Below, one piece after another: positions 1 through 9,199 of a stretch of DNA of 64,000 nt. How positions within the stretch are numbered: position 1 is the stretch's first letter; each line of letters opens with the position of its first letter. The position numbers and the translations under genes were made by a program. The notes under the pieces were generated by a model, which searched no databases, was not told the DNA's origin, and saw only the letters and a list, made by a program, of their open reading frames with translations. The DNA comes from Simonsiella sp051414845 (GTDB lineage: Bacteria > Pseudomonadota > Gammaproteobacteria > Burkholderiales > Neisseriaceae). Location of the stretch: positions 496,001 through 560,000 of the forward strand of contig CP183313.1 in NCBI GenBank assembly GCA_051414845.1, read 5' to 3'.

Positions 1-469
1 AATTCCCAATCAATTCATTTTCAGGCAGCCCCAATTCGCCAATCGTCTGCTTAATCGCCGCGTCAAACTGCCAGCCATCTTGCGCTTCAATTTCGTTTTG
101 TAACTCGTTGAGTTGTTTGATTAAATCATCGCTGTGATTCGTTTCCAATTCATGGCTAATCGCATGATAACGGCGCAACACATCACGCAACGCGCCCAAG
201 CCTTCCGACACCACGTCAAACACAGTGCTTTGATTATCAAAGAAACTTTCCTGCGGCACATACACCGTTTTCATACCGTTTTGCGTGATGATTTGCCCAT
301 CGTCCAATTTCTGCACACCCGCCAAAATTTTCAGAAACGATGATTTGCCTGCTCCGTTTCGTCCAATCAGCCCGACTTTCTCGCCTTGATTGAGCTGAAA
401 ACTGGTTTTGTCCAACAAGGGAACGTGTCCGACCGCGAACGAGGCGTTTTCTACCGCTAAAATGGTCAT
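1..469 (-). CDS. ABC-F family ATPase (Uup-like), N-terminal part, cut by window edge
   Basis: Only the first 156 or so codons are present; the gene runs off the left edge. The protein begins MTILAVENASFAVG and has a Walker A motif GRNGAGKSS near residue 37, followed by the usual FLKILAG helix. The stretch after it (TVYVPQESFFDNQSTVFDVV) has the Q-loop layout of ABC-F proteins. These soluble ATPases have two tandem ATP-binding domains and no membrane domain, and act on ribosomes or in DNA maintenance. The start and length of the linker fit Uup best, but EttA or another ABC-F subfamily cannot be excluded without the second half. Confidence 0.8.
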   Translation of the reverse strand, partial: MTILAVENASFAVGHVPLLDKTSFQLNQGEKVGLIGRNGAGKSSFLKILAGVQKLDDGQIITQNGMKTVYVPQESFFDNQSTVFDVVSEGLGALRDVLRRYHAISHELETNHSDDLIKQLNELQNEIEAQDGWQFDAAIKQTIGELGLPENELIGN

Positions 470-558
470 GATTTATCCTAAAATATCAAAATGGCGCGTA
501 TTTTAACGCAAACACGTTTTTCAGGCAGCCTGAAAGCATAAACTGGCTATTTCGTTTG

Positions 559-1158
559 TTATTCTTCCAATCTAAATTTTATGCTTTGAGCTATCCAAGC
601 ATGATAAACAGGTTTGCCAGCATAAGTGATGGGAGAGAATTGAAATTGGTAAGCGGTAAGCAGAGCAGCTTTATCCAAAATAAGGCTGCCACTTGATTGC
701 ATTATCGAAACATGTGCAACTTTACCATCGGGCGCAATAGCCATGCCTACCGAAACTTCACCTTCTTCTTTATTTTCCCTAGCGCGCTCAGGATAAACGG
801 GTTTTACACGACGAATAATACGAATAGCTTTATCGATTTTTGGAGCAACAAAAATCCAACGGTATGTTTCTGTGTGCGAAATCGGCACGCATTCGCCTTG
901 TGGATTGCATTGTTGTTTGCGGCGATAAGACGGAGGGAAACGGTATTCTTGTGCCAATTTCATCAGTTTCGCATCTGCTTGTTCCCATTGGGGCGGTGTG
1001 GGGTTGCCATTTTTATCGATGGCTACGGTGGCAGTAACGATGCCGCTCACATAATGTTTTCCTTGTTTGGGAGCGGTTTTGACAAAGCTTGTGTCGGCGT
1101 GAACAAAGTTAAATGCGCCTAGTAACACGATGCTGAATAAATAGGGAGCGCGTTTCAT
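559..1158 (-). CDS. Secreted protein with TonB C-terminal-like domain
   Basis: A 199-residue protein. The start at 1158 is preferred over an upstream in-frame codon because it gives a clean signal peptide (MKRAPYLFSIVLLGAFNFVHA). The C-terminal 75 residues match the TonB C-terminal fold: VKPVYPERARENKEEGEVSV, then an APDGKVAHVSIMQSSGS segment and LDKAAL. There is no N-terminal transmembrane anchor plus proline-rich spacer as in true TonB, so it is probably periplasmic and not the energy transducer itself. Its substrate or partner is unknown. It lies divergently from proS, with a DUS between them. Confidence 0.7.
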   Translation of the reverse strand: MKRAPYLFSIVLLGAFNFVHADTSFVKTAPKQGKHYVSGIVTATVAIDKNGNPTPPQWEQADAKLMKLAQEYRFPPSYRRKQQCNPQGECVPISHTETYRWIFVAPKIDKAIRIIRRVKPVYPERARENKEEGEVSVGMAIAPDGKVAHVSIMQSSGSLILDKAALLTAYQFQFSPITYAGKPVYHAWIAQSIKFRLEE

Positions 1159-1227
1159 GAGATAGCTCTTTGGGGTTAAAAAAAGGATTATAGATGATTT
1201 AGGCTGCTTGAAAACGCACAAAAAAGC

Positions 1228-1256
1228 GTTTCAGGCAGCCTGAAAACCTTTATAAT
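1228..1256 (+). promoter_or_regulatory. Probable sigma-70 promoter of proS, overlapping a DUS
   Basis: A perfect -10 box TATAAT (1251-1256) lies 35 bases before the proS start. Seventeen bases upstream is only a weak -35 match (GTTTCA), which is the left end of a complete DUS. The DUS therefore fills the -35/spacer region. Confidence 0.5.
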
Positions 1257-1291
1257 CGCGCGTTTATTTTTATCATAAAGTGTTCAACAAA

Positions 1292-3004
1292 ATGAAAGCC
1301 AGTCAATTTTTCATCTCCACCTTAAAAGAAGCTCCTGCCGAAGCCAGTTTGCCCAGCCACAAACTCATGCTGCGCGCAGGTTTGATTAAAGCCAATGCGT
1401 CGGGTTTGTACACATGGATGCCGATGGGCTTGCGCGTGTTGCGCAAAGTGGAAGCGATTGTGCGCGAAGAAATGAACCGCGCAGGCGCGATTGAATTGCT
1501 CATGCCTGTGATTCAACCTGCTGAATTGTGGAAAGAATCGGGTCGCTGGGATTTTTATGGCGACGAATTGTTGCGTATTGAAGACCGCCACGACAACACT
1601 TTCTGTTTCAGCCCGACTTGCGAAGAGATGATTACGGATATTGTCCGCAAAGAAGTCAATTCATACAAACAGTTACCCAAAAATTTTTACCACATCAACA
1701 CCAAATTCCGCGATGAACGCCGTCCCCGTTTTGGCGTAATGCGTGCGCGTGAATTTGTAATGAAAGACGCGTATTCTTTCCATGCCGATTTTGATTCTTT
1801 GAAACAAACTTATCAGGATATGTATGACGCGTATTGTCGTGTATTCAATCGCTTGGGTTTGAAATATCGCCCTGTTGCGGCAGACACAGGCAGCATTGGC
1901 GGCACAGGTTCACACGAATTTCAGGTATTGGCAGAAAGCGGCGAAGACGTGATTGCCTACAGCGACAGTTCCGATTACGCAGCAAACGTGGAATTGGCGC
2001 AAACCTTGCCACTTTCAGGCAGCCGTGTTGCGCCACAAAATGAATTGACAAAAGTTCACACGCCCGATGTAAAAACCATCGCGCAACTGGTTGAATTTTT
2101 AACTATTCCTGTGGAGCAAACGCTGAAATCTATTGTGGTGGAAGGCGAAAATGAAGGCGAACTCGTGTTGCTGCTGTTGCGCGGCGACCATGAATTTAAT
2201 GATATTAAAGCGGAAAAATTGGCGGGCGTGAAATCGCCTTTGACCATGGCACAACCTGCTGATATTCAGGCGCAATTTGGCGCGAATGGCGGTTCACTCG
2301 GTCCAGTGGGATTTAGCGGCAAAGTGTACGCCGATTTCGCAACGGAAAAAGGCGCGGATTGGGTCATCGGCGCGAACGCGGACGACTTCCACTACACGGG
2401 CTTCAACTTCGGGCGCGACGCGGCAGAACCTGAATTTGTGGATTTGCGTAACGTGGTGGCGGGTGACCCCAGCCCTTGCGGTTCAGGCAGCCTGAAATTG
2501 GCGCGCGGCATTGAAGTGGGACACGTTTTCCAGTTGCGCGACAAATATGCCAAAGCGATGAACGCGACCTTTTTGGACAACAACGGCAAGTCGCAAATCA
2601 TGGAAATGGGCTGCTATGGCATTGGCATAACGCGCATTGTGGCGGCGGCGATTGAGCAAAATCACGACGAGCGCGGCATTATTTGGACGGATGCGATGTC
2701 GCCGTTTACCGTGGTAATTGTGCCGATGAATTACAAAAAATCGGCGGACGTGAAAGCGGCGGCGGACAAGATTTACGCGGATTTGATGGCAGCTGGCGTG
2801 GACGTGTTGTTGGACGACCGCGACGAACGCGCTGGTGTGTTGTTGAACGACAGTGAATTGCTCGGCATTCCGCACCGTATCGTAATTGGCGATAGGGGCT
2901 TGAAAGAAGGTGTGATTGAATACGCGCAACGCACGGATAGCGAAGCACAAAGCGTTGATGTGAATGAGATTGTGAACAAAATCAAAAGTGTTTTAAATGT
3001 GTAG
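1292..3004 (+). CDS. proS: Prolyl-tRNA synthetase
   Basis: Charges tRNA-Pro with proline in the cytoplasm. At about 570 residues it has the long bacterial layout: a class II catalytic core, an inserted editing domain (about 230-390) that hydrolyses Ala-tRNA-Pro, and a C-terminal anticodon-binding domain. Class II motif 2 appears as FRDERRPRFGVMRAREFVMKD, and motif 3 as GCYGIGITRIVAAAIEQ near residue 445. The start at MKASQFFISTLKEAPAEA follows the family pattern; a GTG four codons upstream is also in frame. Two DUS copies lie inside the coding region, one encoding GSGSLKL. A strong DUS-pair terminator follows the stop codon. Confidence 0.97.
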   Translation: MKASQFFISTLKEAPAEASLPSHKLMLRAGLIKANASGLYTWMPMGLRVLRKVEAIVREEMNRAGAIELLMPVIQPAELWKESGRWDFYGDELLRIEDRHDNTFCFSPTCEEMITDIVRKEVNSYKQLPKNFYHINTKFRDERRPRFGVMRAREFVMKDAYSFHADFDSLKQTYQDMYDAYCRVFNRLGLKYRPVAADTGSIGGTGSHEFQVLAESGEDVIAYSDSSDYAANVELAQTLPLSGSRVAPQNELTKVHTPDVKTIAQLVEFLTIPVEQTLKSIVVEGENEGELVLLLLRGDHEFNDIKAEKLAGVKSPLTMAQPADIQAQFGANGGSLGPVGFSGKVYADFATEKGADWVIGANADDFHYTGFNFGRDAAEPEFVDLRNVVAGDPSPCGSGSLKLARGIEVGHVFQLRDKYAKAMNATFLDNNGKSQIMEMGCYGIGITRIVAAAIEQNHDERGIIWTDAMSPFTVVIVPMNYKKSADVKAAADKIYADLMAAGVDVLLDDRDERAGVLLNDSELLGIPHRIVIGDRGLKEGVIEYAQRTDSEAQSVDVNEIVNKIKSVLNV

Positions 3005-3008
3005 TCTT

Positions 3009-3057
3009 TTCAGGCTGCCTGAACGTGTTGTGGCATGTTCAGGCAGCCTGAATTATT
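3009..3057 (+). terminator. Inverted DUS pair, terminator of proS
   Basis: Two uptake sequences in opposite orientation form a perfect 16-bp stem (TTCAGGCTGCCTGAAC with GTTCAGGCAGCCTGAA) around a 12-base loop, followed by a short T-rich stretch, directly after the proS stop. Confidence 0.8.
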
Positions 3058-3077
3058 TTAAACCCTACGAGGAATAG

Positions 3078-5627
3078 ATGATGAAACAACATAAACCGAA
3101 TTTTTCTCAAAAAGTGTTGGCAATCGGTGTGGCAGCGGCTTTGAGTTCGCCTGTTTGGGCAGCTGATGTGGCTTGTACGCAGACAAATGGCTGTAATTTT
3201 GTCTGGGGAAGTCATGGGCAAAGCTCTTGGGAGCAAGGTGGTAACAATCTTAATGCCATTACCGATAAAAATTTGAATTTAAATGTTGCGGCAGGCAATT
3301 ATGCCAATGCCAGCAAGCGTGCTGATGAATTAAATATGAATCCAGATGGTACGGTTGCCCAAGGCAGAATCGATTTTATATTTGGCTTGCAAGCATATGG
3401 CAATCAATCGGATGTCAATGGCAAATTATGGATTCCAGCCAATACCCAAATTACTGCGGGTAATGGTTTTCAAACCGAGATGGTTCACTTATATGGAACC
3501 AAAGCGCAGATTGATAAAGGCGTTACATTCACGCTCAATGCAGGTGCTGCCGAAGTGAATCAATTGCCGCTCGCCGCAGATGAAAATTATGAAGCAGGCA
3601 ATATTATTTATGCGGATGAAAGTGAAATTACAACATCGGCGGATATGATTGTGAATGGTAAAGGCGGTAATGCTATTAATGTGATTGATACGATATTGAA
3701 TGCCAGTAATCACAGCATTACATTGAATAATGAAGTGAATGATGCAATGTATTTGCTTGCCAATACGCAAGCCAAAGTGGATAACGTTACCATTTCAGGC
3801 AGCCCTAAGCCATGGATTCGCGGCATTTGGCTAGATAGTTTGGTTGATGATGTCAATAATCGTACCGCTAGCCCAACACTTAATATCAGCAAAAGTCAGA
3901 TTAATTTAACAGGCGAAAACAATGTGGCGATTGTGGCAACAGGCGGTACGATGAATGCCGATAATTTAACTATCAATGCACCGCATGCCATCGCTTATGT
4001 TTATGACAACAGCGATGGGCGTTCTGCTGAATTTAATATAAAAAACAGCAACATTACAGCCAACCAAGATGTGTTAAGCGTCAATCCCAAATGGTGGTTA
4101 GATACATTAGATGCGAATGACAAAATTGCTCCTGAATTAGAAGAAAATATTACCATCAATGCCGACAATTCCAATTTAACAGGCGCAAGTTCGCTCAACC
4201 GCGTACAAGACAAAACGCCCAAACTGGGTTTGGTTAATATGAATTTGGCGAATCATTCCACTTGGAACATCAACCAAAACAGCGAATTAGACAATCTCAG
4301 CCTACAAAATTCCAGCGTTAATCTCAAAAACGCCAGCGCAGGTCAATACAACACCTTAATCATCAATGGCGATTTAACAGGCAACGGTACATTCAATATG
4401 AACACCAACCTTGCGCAACTGCAGGGCGATAAGTTAGTAGTAAAAGGCGCGGCAAAAGGTGCGCATAAATTGATGATTACGGATACTGAACAGCCTATTC
4501 AAAACGCGCGTGAATTGATTGTGGTGCAAACAGGTACGAGCGAATCGGACAAGACTTTTGCTTTGGGCAATGCCAATCAAGTAGTCAATGTTGGCAACTA
4601 CATCTACCGCCTTGCGCGCAATGGCAATAATTGGGCATTAACGCCACAACCAGCAACGGCAGTTAATCCACCAGTAAACCCGAATCCACCAGTTAATCCT
4701 GTTCCATCGACTAATCCTACATCACCTGCGCCTAATCCCATTGCCACGCCTAGCGCGCCATGGTTAGTGAGCCAGCGCATTAACAGCGAAATTGCCCATG
4801 CACAAGCGGCGACGCAAACGTTGCAACAAGATTCAGGCAGCCTGAATGCGCGCCAAGTGGCGTTGCATGAACCCAACCGTTTGCATGGCGTATGGATTGA
4901 AGGCGAACACGGCAAAACCGAACGCGATGGCAGCCTATCAGGCAATGCTCGTATCAGCGGTTTCAGCCAAAAAACCACAGGCTGGCAACTTGGCTATGAC
5001 CACGCCATCGGTAGCGGTTATCTGGGCGCGCTGGCAGGTCGCAGCACGCACGATGTGGATTTAGACAATCCGCTTTATCGCGACATCGATTTGAGCAGCA
5101 ACACTTTTGCTATTTATGGTGGCAATACATGGCAAAACGGCTGGTTTGTGGATGGCACATTGCGCCACACGCGCTATCGCGGTACAGGTTACATGGCAGA
5201 AGATAAGTTCCATATCAATAGCTTCAATCTTCAGGGTGGTAAACGCATTGCCTTGAATGAGCGTTGGTCGCTCGTGCCACAAGCAACATTGACGCTGGGG
5301 CGACTTTCAGGCAGCGATTGGATTGAATCACAAAATATCGTGCAAAGCCGCGTTGGCACAGACATTGTCGCCAAATTGCCCGCCAATGGCATTGTATGGC
5401 AGCCAAATTTCGGCGTATATTATGTGGGCGACCATCGTGATTTAAGCGTACACGCCAATAGCGAACGCTTTACCGCCACCAAAGCAGGTAGCCGCATTGC
5501 CGCGAAAATCGGTACAGATATTCTGTTTGGCAACAACAGCCAACTGGGTATTCATCTGCAAACCGAACACGGCAGCCGCAGCAAACGCGCTTATGGTTTA
5601 GACATTGGCTTGCGTTATCAATGGTAA
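3078..5627 (+). CDS. Type Va autotransporter, pertactin-like passenger
   Basis: An 849-residue surface protein. A signal peptide ends at SSPVWA. A long passenger follows, rich in N, T and S, with repeating beta-strand patterns such as ADNLTINAPHAIAYV and SELDNLSLQNSSVNLKNASA typical of a right-handed beta-helix. A proline-asparagine linker (NPPVNPNPPVNPVP, about 529-560) precedes a roughly 270-residue translocator barrel that ends in the aromatic GLRYQW. The RBS is ACGAGGAATAG. The passenger most resembles pertactin/AIDA-type adhesins, but the ligand cannot be read from sequence. Three DUS-like cores lie inside the gene, including in the barrel. No C-terminal protease triad is visible, so it is likely an adhesin and not an enzyme. 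Confidence 0.88.
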   Translation: MMKQHKPNFSQKVLAIGVAAALSSPVWAADVACTQTNGCNFVWGSHGQSSWEQGGNNLNAITDKNLNLNVAAGNYANASKRADELNMNPDGTVAQGRIDFIFGLQAYGNQSDVNGKLWIPANTQITAGNGFQTEMVHLYGTKAQIDKGVTFTLNAGAAEVNQLPLAADENYEAGNIIYADESEITTSADMIVNGKGGNAINVIDTILNASNHSITLNNEVNDAMYLLANTQAKVDNVTISGSPKPWIRGIWLDSLVDDVNNRTASPTLNISKSQINLTGENNVAIVATGGTMNADNLTINAPHAIAYVYDNSDGRSAEFNIKNSNITANQDVLSVNPKWWLDTLDANDKIAPELEENITINADNSNLTGASSLNRVQDKTPKLGLVNMNLANHSTWNINQNSELDNLSLQNSSVNLKNASAGQYNTLIINGDLTGNGTFNMNTNLAQLQGDKLVVKGAAKGAHKLMITDTEQPIQNARELIVVQTGTSESDKTFALGNANQVVNVGNYIYRLARNGNNWALTPQPATAVNPPVNPNPPVNPVPSTNPTSPAPNPIATPSAPWLVSQRINSEIAHAQAATQTLQQDSGSLNARQVALHEPNRLHGVWIEGEHGKTERDGSLSGNARISGFSQKTTGWQLGYDHAIGSGYLGALAGRSTHDVDLDNPLYRDIDLSSNTFAIYGGNTWQNGWFVDGTLRHTRYRGTGYMAEDKFHINSFNLQGGKRIALNERWSLVPQATLTLGRLSGSDWIESQNIVQSRVGTDIVAKLPANGIVWQPNFGVYYVGDHRDLSVHANSERFTATKAGSRIAAKIGTDILFGNNSQLGIHLQTEHGSRSKRAYGLDIGLRYQW

Positions 5628-5674
5628 GTATTTGTTTTATGTTGAAATAATTATAAAACTGATGTTTTCTGATG

Positions 5675-5703
5675 TAGGGCGGATTTTATCCGTCCTATTT
5701 TTA
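5675..5703 (+). terminator. Hairpin terminator of the autotransporter, also a repeat
   Basis: TAGGGCGGAT and ATCCGTCCTA pair (one mismatch) around three bases, followed by a T-rich run. Related hairpins recur near 41591 and 41662, so this is a small repeat family used as a terminator. Confidence 0.65.
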
Positions 5704-5765
5704 TTTTAAGCGGTTATATGTTTCAGCCTGAAACCTTTGCAAAACGCTTTCAGGCTGCCTGAAAC

Positions 5766-6617
5766 TCAATCACCGCTCACATTCAATACAGGCGAAGCAT
5801 TTTCTTCGCTCAATAAAACCGTCATCATATTGGTAACCAATTTGGCTTTTTCACTATCGCTCATGCGCACAATATTGCGTTTTTCCAAAGCGGTAACTGT
5901 GCCACCGACCATCTCAATCGCGCCACGCACCAATGTTTTACGCGCCAAAATGACGGCTTCGGCTTGCTGGCGGCGCAACATGGCTTGCGCAATTTCAGGC
6001 GCGTAGGCAAGATGGGTAAAGCGCACTTCTTCAATCGCAATCCCTGCCACATCCACGCGCTCTTGCAACATGTCTTCAAATTGCTGCAAAATCGGTGCAG
6101 AATGCCCCGACAAACTTTCACTTGTGCCATCATCGGCATAAGGATAATGCGTAGCCAACGCTCTGAGCGCGCCTTCGCTTTGCACATGTAAAAAGTGCAA
6201 GGCATTTTCTACATCCAAAACTGCCGCGGCTGGATTTTCAATGTGATACACAATCGCGGCGGCAATTTCAATCGGTGTACCCGATGCGTCGTTGACTTTT
6301 AAAGTATCGGTAACGTAGTTGCCTGTTTTTAAAGAAACGGTTTGCGTGCTGTAAAACGGAATCAGCCAGTAAAAACCCGAATGCGGCAAAATGCCTGCGT
6401 ATTTGCCAAACAAGGTACCGACCAGCGCGGTATTGGGTTGCACCACGCGCAAACGCGAGAAACAATACAACACAGATGCGCCCAAAATAATGGCGAGAAA
6501 GAGTTTATTGGAAAGCAATAAACTCAATACAAATAAGCCAATGAATACCAAAAAAATGGCTGCTACAAAGCCATTGACATAGGGCATTTCGTATTTTTCG
6601 CTGCTGGTTTGGCTCAT
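5766..6617 (-). CDS. SPFH (band 7/prohibitin) domain membrane protein
   Basis: A 283-residue protein. Two adjacent hydrophobic segments (about 15-35 and 37-55) anchor the N terminus. The SPFH domain follows, with conserved features such as VVQPNTALVGTLFGKYAGIL near the start and GIAIEEVRFTHLAYAPEIAQAMLRR with the QQAEA helix at its end. Proteins of this type oligomerise at the membrane and are linked to lipid domains and protease regulation. The start at MSQTSSEKY has an AAGGAC ribosome site eight bases upstream. No adjacent NfeD gene is present. Confidence 0.85.
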   Translation of the reverse strand: MSQTSSEKYEMPYVNGFVAAIFLVFIGLFVLSLLLSNKLFLAIILGASVLYCFSRLRVVQPNTALVGTLFGKYAGILPHSGFYWLIPFYSTQTVSLKTGNYVTDTLKVNDASGTPIEIAAAIVYHIENPAAAVLDVENALHFLHVQSEGALRALATHYPYADDGTSESLSGHSAPILQQFEDMLQERVDVAGIAIEEVRFTHLAYAPEIAQAMLRRQQAEAVILARKTLVRGAIEMVGGTVTALEKRNIVRMSDSEKAKLVTNMMTVLLSEENASPVLNVSGD

Positions 6618-6680
6618 GATGATGTCCTTATTGTGTTTCAGGCTGCCTGAAAAAGTTTCAGGCAGCTTTTGGTATTCATG

Positions 6681-6698
6681 TCGGGCATCCATGCCCGA
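6681..6698. repeat. Short palindrome TCGGGCATCCATGCCCGA
   Basis: A perfect 7-bp stem within an 18-base palindrome, placed after the ankyrin-lipoprotein stop on the minus strand. A close copy with the same ATGTCGGGCAT core lies at 14256-14275, so this is another small intergenic repeat family. Confidence 0.6.
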
Positions 6699-6707
6699 CC
6701 TACTGGA

Positions 6708-7448
6708 CTATTGACAGTTGGATTTGCCTGTTTTGTGGTTAATCGCACCTTGGCTGATTAAATAGTCTACCACCGCTTTTTCATTGCGTTCGCACGCGAA
6801 AGACAATGCGCTTTGGTTTTTCTTTTGGCTAATTAAGTTTGGGTTCGCACCTTGTGATAACAAGTATTGTACCGTTTCCAAACGTCCATTGCTGGCAGCA
6901 ACCATAATTAAGGTTTCGCCATCGTCTTCAATGGTTTGGTCGTTTAAATCGGGCATTGGCTTAATCGCGGCGTAGGCTTTTTTAACAATGTTGGTGTTTT
7001 TACCCAAAACAGCAGATTTCAACACGTTATACACATCGCCGCGGTCGGTGGCTTTTAAGTCTGCGCCTTTGGCAACCAAGTAATCGTACATATCTTCATA
7101 ACCAATAAACGCTGCCCAACCGAGTGCGGTTTGACCTAAGCTGGCTTCGTCTTTGGCTTCTAGATTTTGACCATTTTCTACCATTTTTTTCACACTCGCC
7201 AAGTCGCCGCGTTTTACTGCGTCAAACCAAGCCGCGTCTTTGCCTTCGGATGGTTTGTCATAGAACACGCGCCATGAGAGTTTGTTTTTGTTGGCAATGT
7301 CGTGCATTTCTTCTGCACTTAAGCGCCATTGGCTTTGTGCGACTACTGGCGCCTTGGCGGCTGCTGCGCTGGGTTGGTTAATGGTGTTGCTGTGGCACGC
7401 GCTTAATAATGCGGCGGTTGCCAAGAGAGCGAGGGTTTCATGTTTCAT
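6708..7448 (-). CDS. Ankyrin-repeat lipoprotein
   Basis: A 246-residue protein with a lipoprotein signal (MKHETLALLATAALLSAC; acylated Cys18). Ankyrin-type repeats fill most of the mature part: WFDAVKRGDLASVKKMVENG, TALGWAAFIGYEDMYDYLVAKGAD, TLIMVAASNGRLETVQYLLSQGAN and SALSFACERNEKAVVDYLISQGA. Such repeats bind proteins; the partner is unknown. An AAGGAAA ribosome site precedes the start. Confidence 0.85.
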   Translation of the reverse strand: MKHETLALLATAALLSACHSNTINQPSAAAAKAPVVAQSQWRLSAEEMHDIANKNKLSWRVFYDKPSEGKDAAWFDAVKRGDLASVKKMVENGQNLEAKDEASLGQTALGWAAFIGYEDMYDYLVAKGADLKATDRGDVYNVLKSAVLGKNTNIVKKAYAAIKPMPDLNDQTIEDDGETLIMVAASNGRLETVQYLLSQGANPNLISQKKNQSALSFACERNEKAVVDYLISQGAINHKTGKSNCQ

Positions 7449-7542
7449 GGTTTTTCCTTGTGTGCATGAAACGGTTGAGAAATATTTTCAGGCTGCTGAA
7501 AGGTTTTTGATTTTCAGGCAGCCTAAAAGATTATTTTGTGCA

Positions 7543-8502
7543 TCAGTATTTAATCAGTACCGCGCCCCAAGCGAAACCGCCGCCAATGCCTTCTAGCAAC
7601 AGGTTTTGTCCGCGCTTGATGCGTCCGTTGCGTATGCCTGCATCTAGTGCGAGCGGAATGGATGCGGCGGACGTATTGGCGTGTTCGGCAACGGTTAAAA
7701 TCACTTTATCCATGCTCAAACCCAAGTGTTTGGCGGAGGCTTCAATAATGCGACGGTTGGCTTGATGCGGCACAATCCAATCAATTTGCTCGGCGGTGTA
7801 GCCCGCTTCGCTAATCACTTCGTCGGCAACAGCAGCCAATTGTTTCACTGCGAATTTGAACACGCCCGGCCCGTCCATATGCACAAACGGGCTGCCGCAC
7901 ACTTTGCCTTCCGACATTTGCGCAGGGACGTACAACAAATCGCGGTACGCACCATCGGCGTGTAATTTACTGTGCACAATGCCTGCGTTTTCCGACGCGC
8001 CCAAAACCACCGCGCCTGCGCCATCGCCAAATAATACACAGGTACTGCGGTCGTTCCAATCCACAATGCGACTGAAAATGTCGGCACCAATCACGAGCGC
8101 GTTTTTTGCCATGCCACTTTTAATATAGGCATTAGCGGTAGTAATTGCGTACATAAACCCTGCACACACAGCTTGTACGTCAAACGCGGGGCAGCCTGAA
8201 ATGCCCAGATTGTGTTGCACAATCGTGGCGGTGGCGGGGAACTGCATATCGGGCGTGGTGGTGGCGACGATGATTAAGTCAATGTCGTCCGCTTTCATGC
8301 CAGCGTTTTCCAAGGCAGCGCGCGCAGCGTTGGTAGATAAATCGCTGGTTTTTTCATTATCGGCGGCAAGGTGGCGTGCTTTGATGCCTGTGCGCGTGGT
8401 AATCCATTCGTCGGAGGTGTCTATGCGTTGTGCTAAATCATTGTTGCTAACGCGATTTCTGGGCAGGTAGCTGCCTGTGCCAAGAATTTGGGCGTAGGTC
8501 AT
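7543..8502 (-). CDS. fabH: 3-oxoacyl-ACP synthase III
   Basis: Starts fatty acid synthesis by condensing acetyl-CoA with malonyl-ACP. A 319-residue protein with the full catalytic triad: Cys113 in DVQAVCAGF, His246 in VPHQANRR and Asn276 in EHANTSAAS. The start at MTYAQILGTGSYLP matches family length; upstream in-frame sequence would add 46 unrelated residues. plsX and fabD are not beside it, so it is detached from the usual fab cluster. Confidence 0.96.
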   Translation of the reverse strand: MTYAQILGTGSYLPRNRVSNNDLAQRIDTSDEWITTRTGIKARHLAADNEKTSDLSTNAARAALENAGMKADDIDLIIVATTTPDMQFPATATIVQHNLGISGCPAFDVQAVCAGFMYAITTANAYIKSGMAKNALVIGADIFSRIVDWNDRSTCVLFGDGAGAVVLGASENAGIVHSKLHADGAYRDLLYVPAQMSEGKVCGSPFVHMDGPGVFKFAVKQLAAVADEVISEAGYTAEQIDWIVPHQANRRIIEASAKHLGLSMDKVILTVAEHANTSAASIPLALDAGIRNGRIKRGQNLLLEGIGGGFAWGAVLIKY

Positions 8503-8549
8503 GGTTTGCCGCTTTCTATTAGGAGGGAAATGGAGCAATTGTATCAAAG

Positions 8550-8577
8550 TTTGGGCATTCGTTAAATGTGCTATACT
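8550..8577 (+). promoter_or_regulatory. Probable promoter of gloA
   Basis: TATACT (8572-8577) is a good -10 box 45 bases before gloA. TTTGGG, 16 bases upstream, is a weak -35. Confidence 0.5.
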
Positions 8578-8621
8578 TTGCGCTCGTTTTGATTGTTCAT
8601 CCAAGAGAGAAAGGACTAAAA

Positions 8622-9026
8622 ATGCGTTTTTTACACACAATGTTGCGCGTGGGCAATTTGGAAAAATCGATTGCGTTTTATACCGAAGTGTTGGGCATGA
8701 AAGTATTGCGCCAAAAGGAATATCCTGATGGCAAATTCACTTTGGCGTTTGTCGGCTACGGCGAAGAGAGCGACACGACGGTTTTGGAATTAACCTATAA
8801 CTGGGACACGGATAAATACGATTTGGGCAACGGCTTTGGTCATATCGCGATTGAAGTGGACGATGCTTACGCCGCTTGCGACGTGGTACGCGCCAAAGGC
8901 GGCAAGGTAACGCGTGAAGCGGGTCCGATGAAACATGGCACAACCGTGATTGCGTTTGTAGAAGACCCTGATGGTTATAAGATTGAATTTATTCAGAAAA
9001 AATCGGGTGATGATACTTACCAATAA
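8622..9026 (+). CDS. gloA: Lactoylglutathione lyase (glyoxalase I)
   Basis: Converts the methylglyoxal-glutathione hemithioacetal to S-lactoylglutathione. At 134 residues it is standard bacterial length. All four metal ligands are in place: His5, Glu56 (VLELTYN), His74 (GHIAIEV) and Glu122 (YKIEFIQ). This length and spacing match the nickel/cobalt-dependent E. coli type. The start is preceded by AGAGAGAAAGGA. Upstream in-frame sequence belongs to the promoter region. Confidence 0.96.
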   Translation: MRFLHTMLRVGNLEKSIAFYTEVLGMKVLRQKEYPDGKFTLAFVGYGEESDTTVLELTYNWDTDKYDLGNGFGHIAIEVDDAYAACDVVRAKGGKVTREAGPMKHGTTVIAFVEDPDGYKIEFIQKKSGDDTYQ

Positions 9027-9135
9027 GCTGTGAATATTCAGGCTGCCTGAAAAGCAATAAGTGCTTTCAGGCAGCCTGAAATCGTTGGGTAGCGGTATTT
9101 ATCTGAAACGCCATGTAATGTAAATTTGCTTTTAA

Positions 9136-9156
9136 TCATTGAGTGAAATTCAATGA
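9136..9156. promoter_or_regulatory. Inverted repeat upstream of ptsN, possible operator
   Basis: TCATTGA, seven bases, TCAATGA: a perfect 7-bp inverted repeat about 45 bases before the ptsN start. It lacks a T-run, so an operator is more likely than a terminator. Confidence 0.35.
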
Positions 9157-9199
9157 GCCGTTAAAATTCGCGTTTCGTTTTTACACAAAGCAACACAAT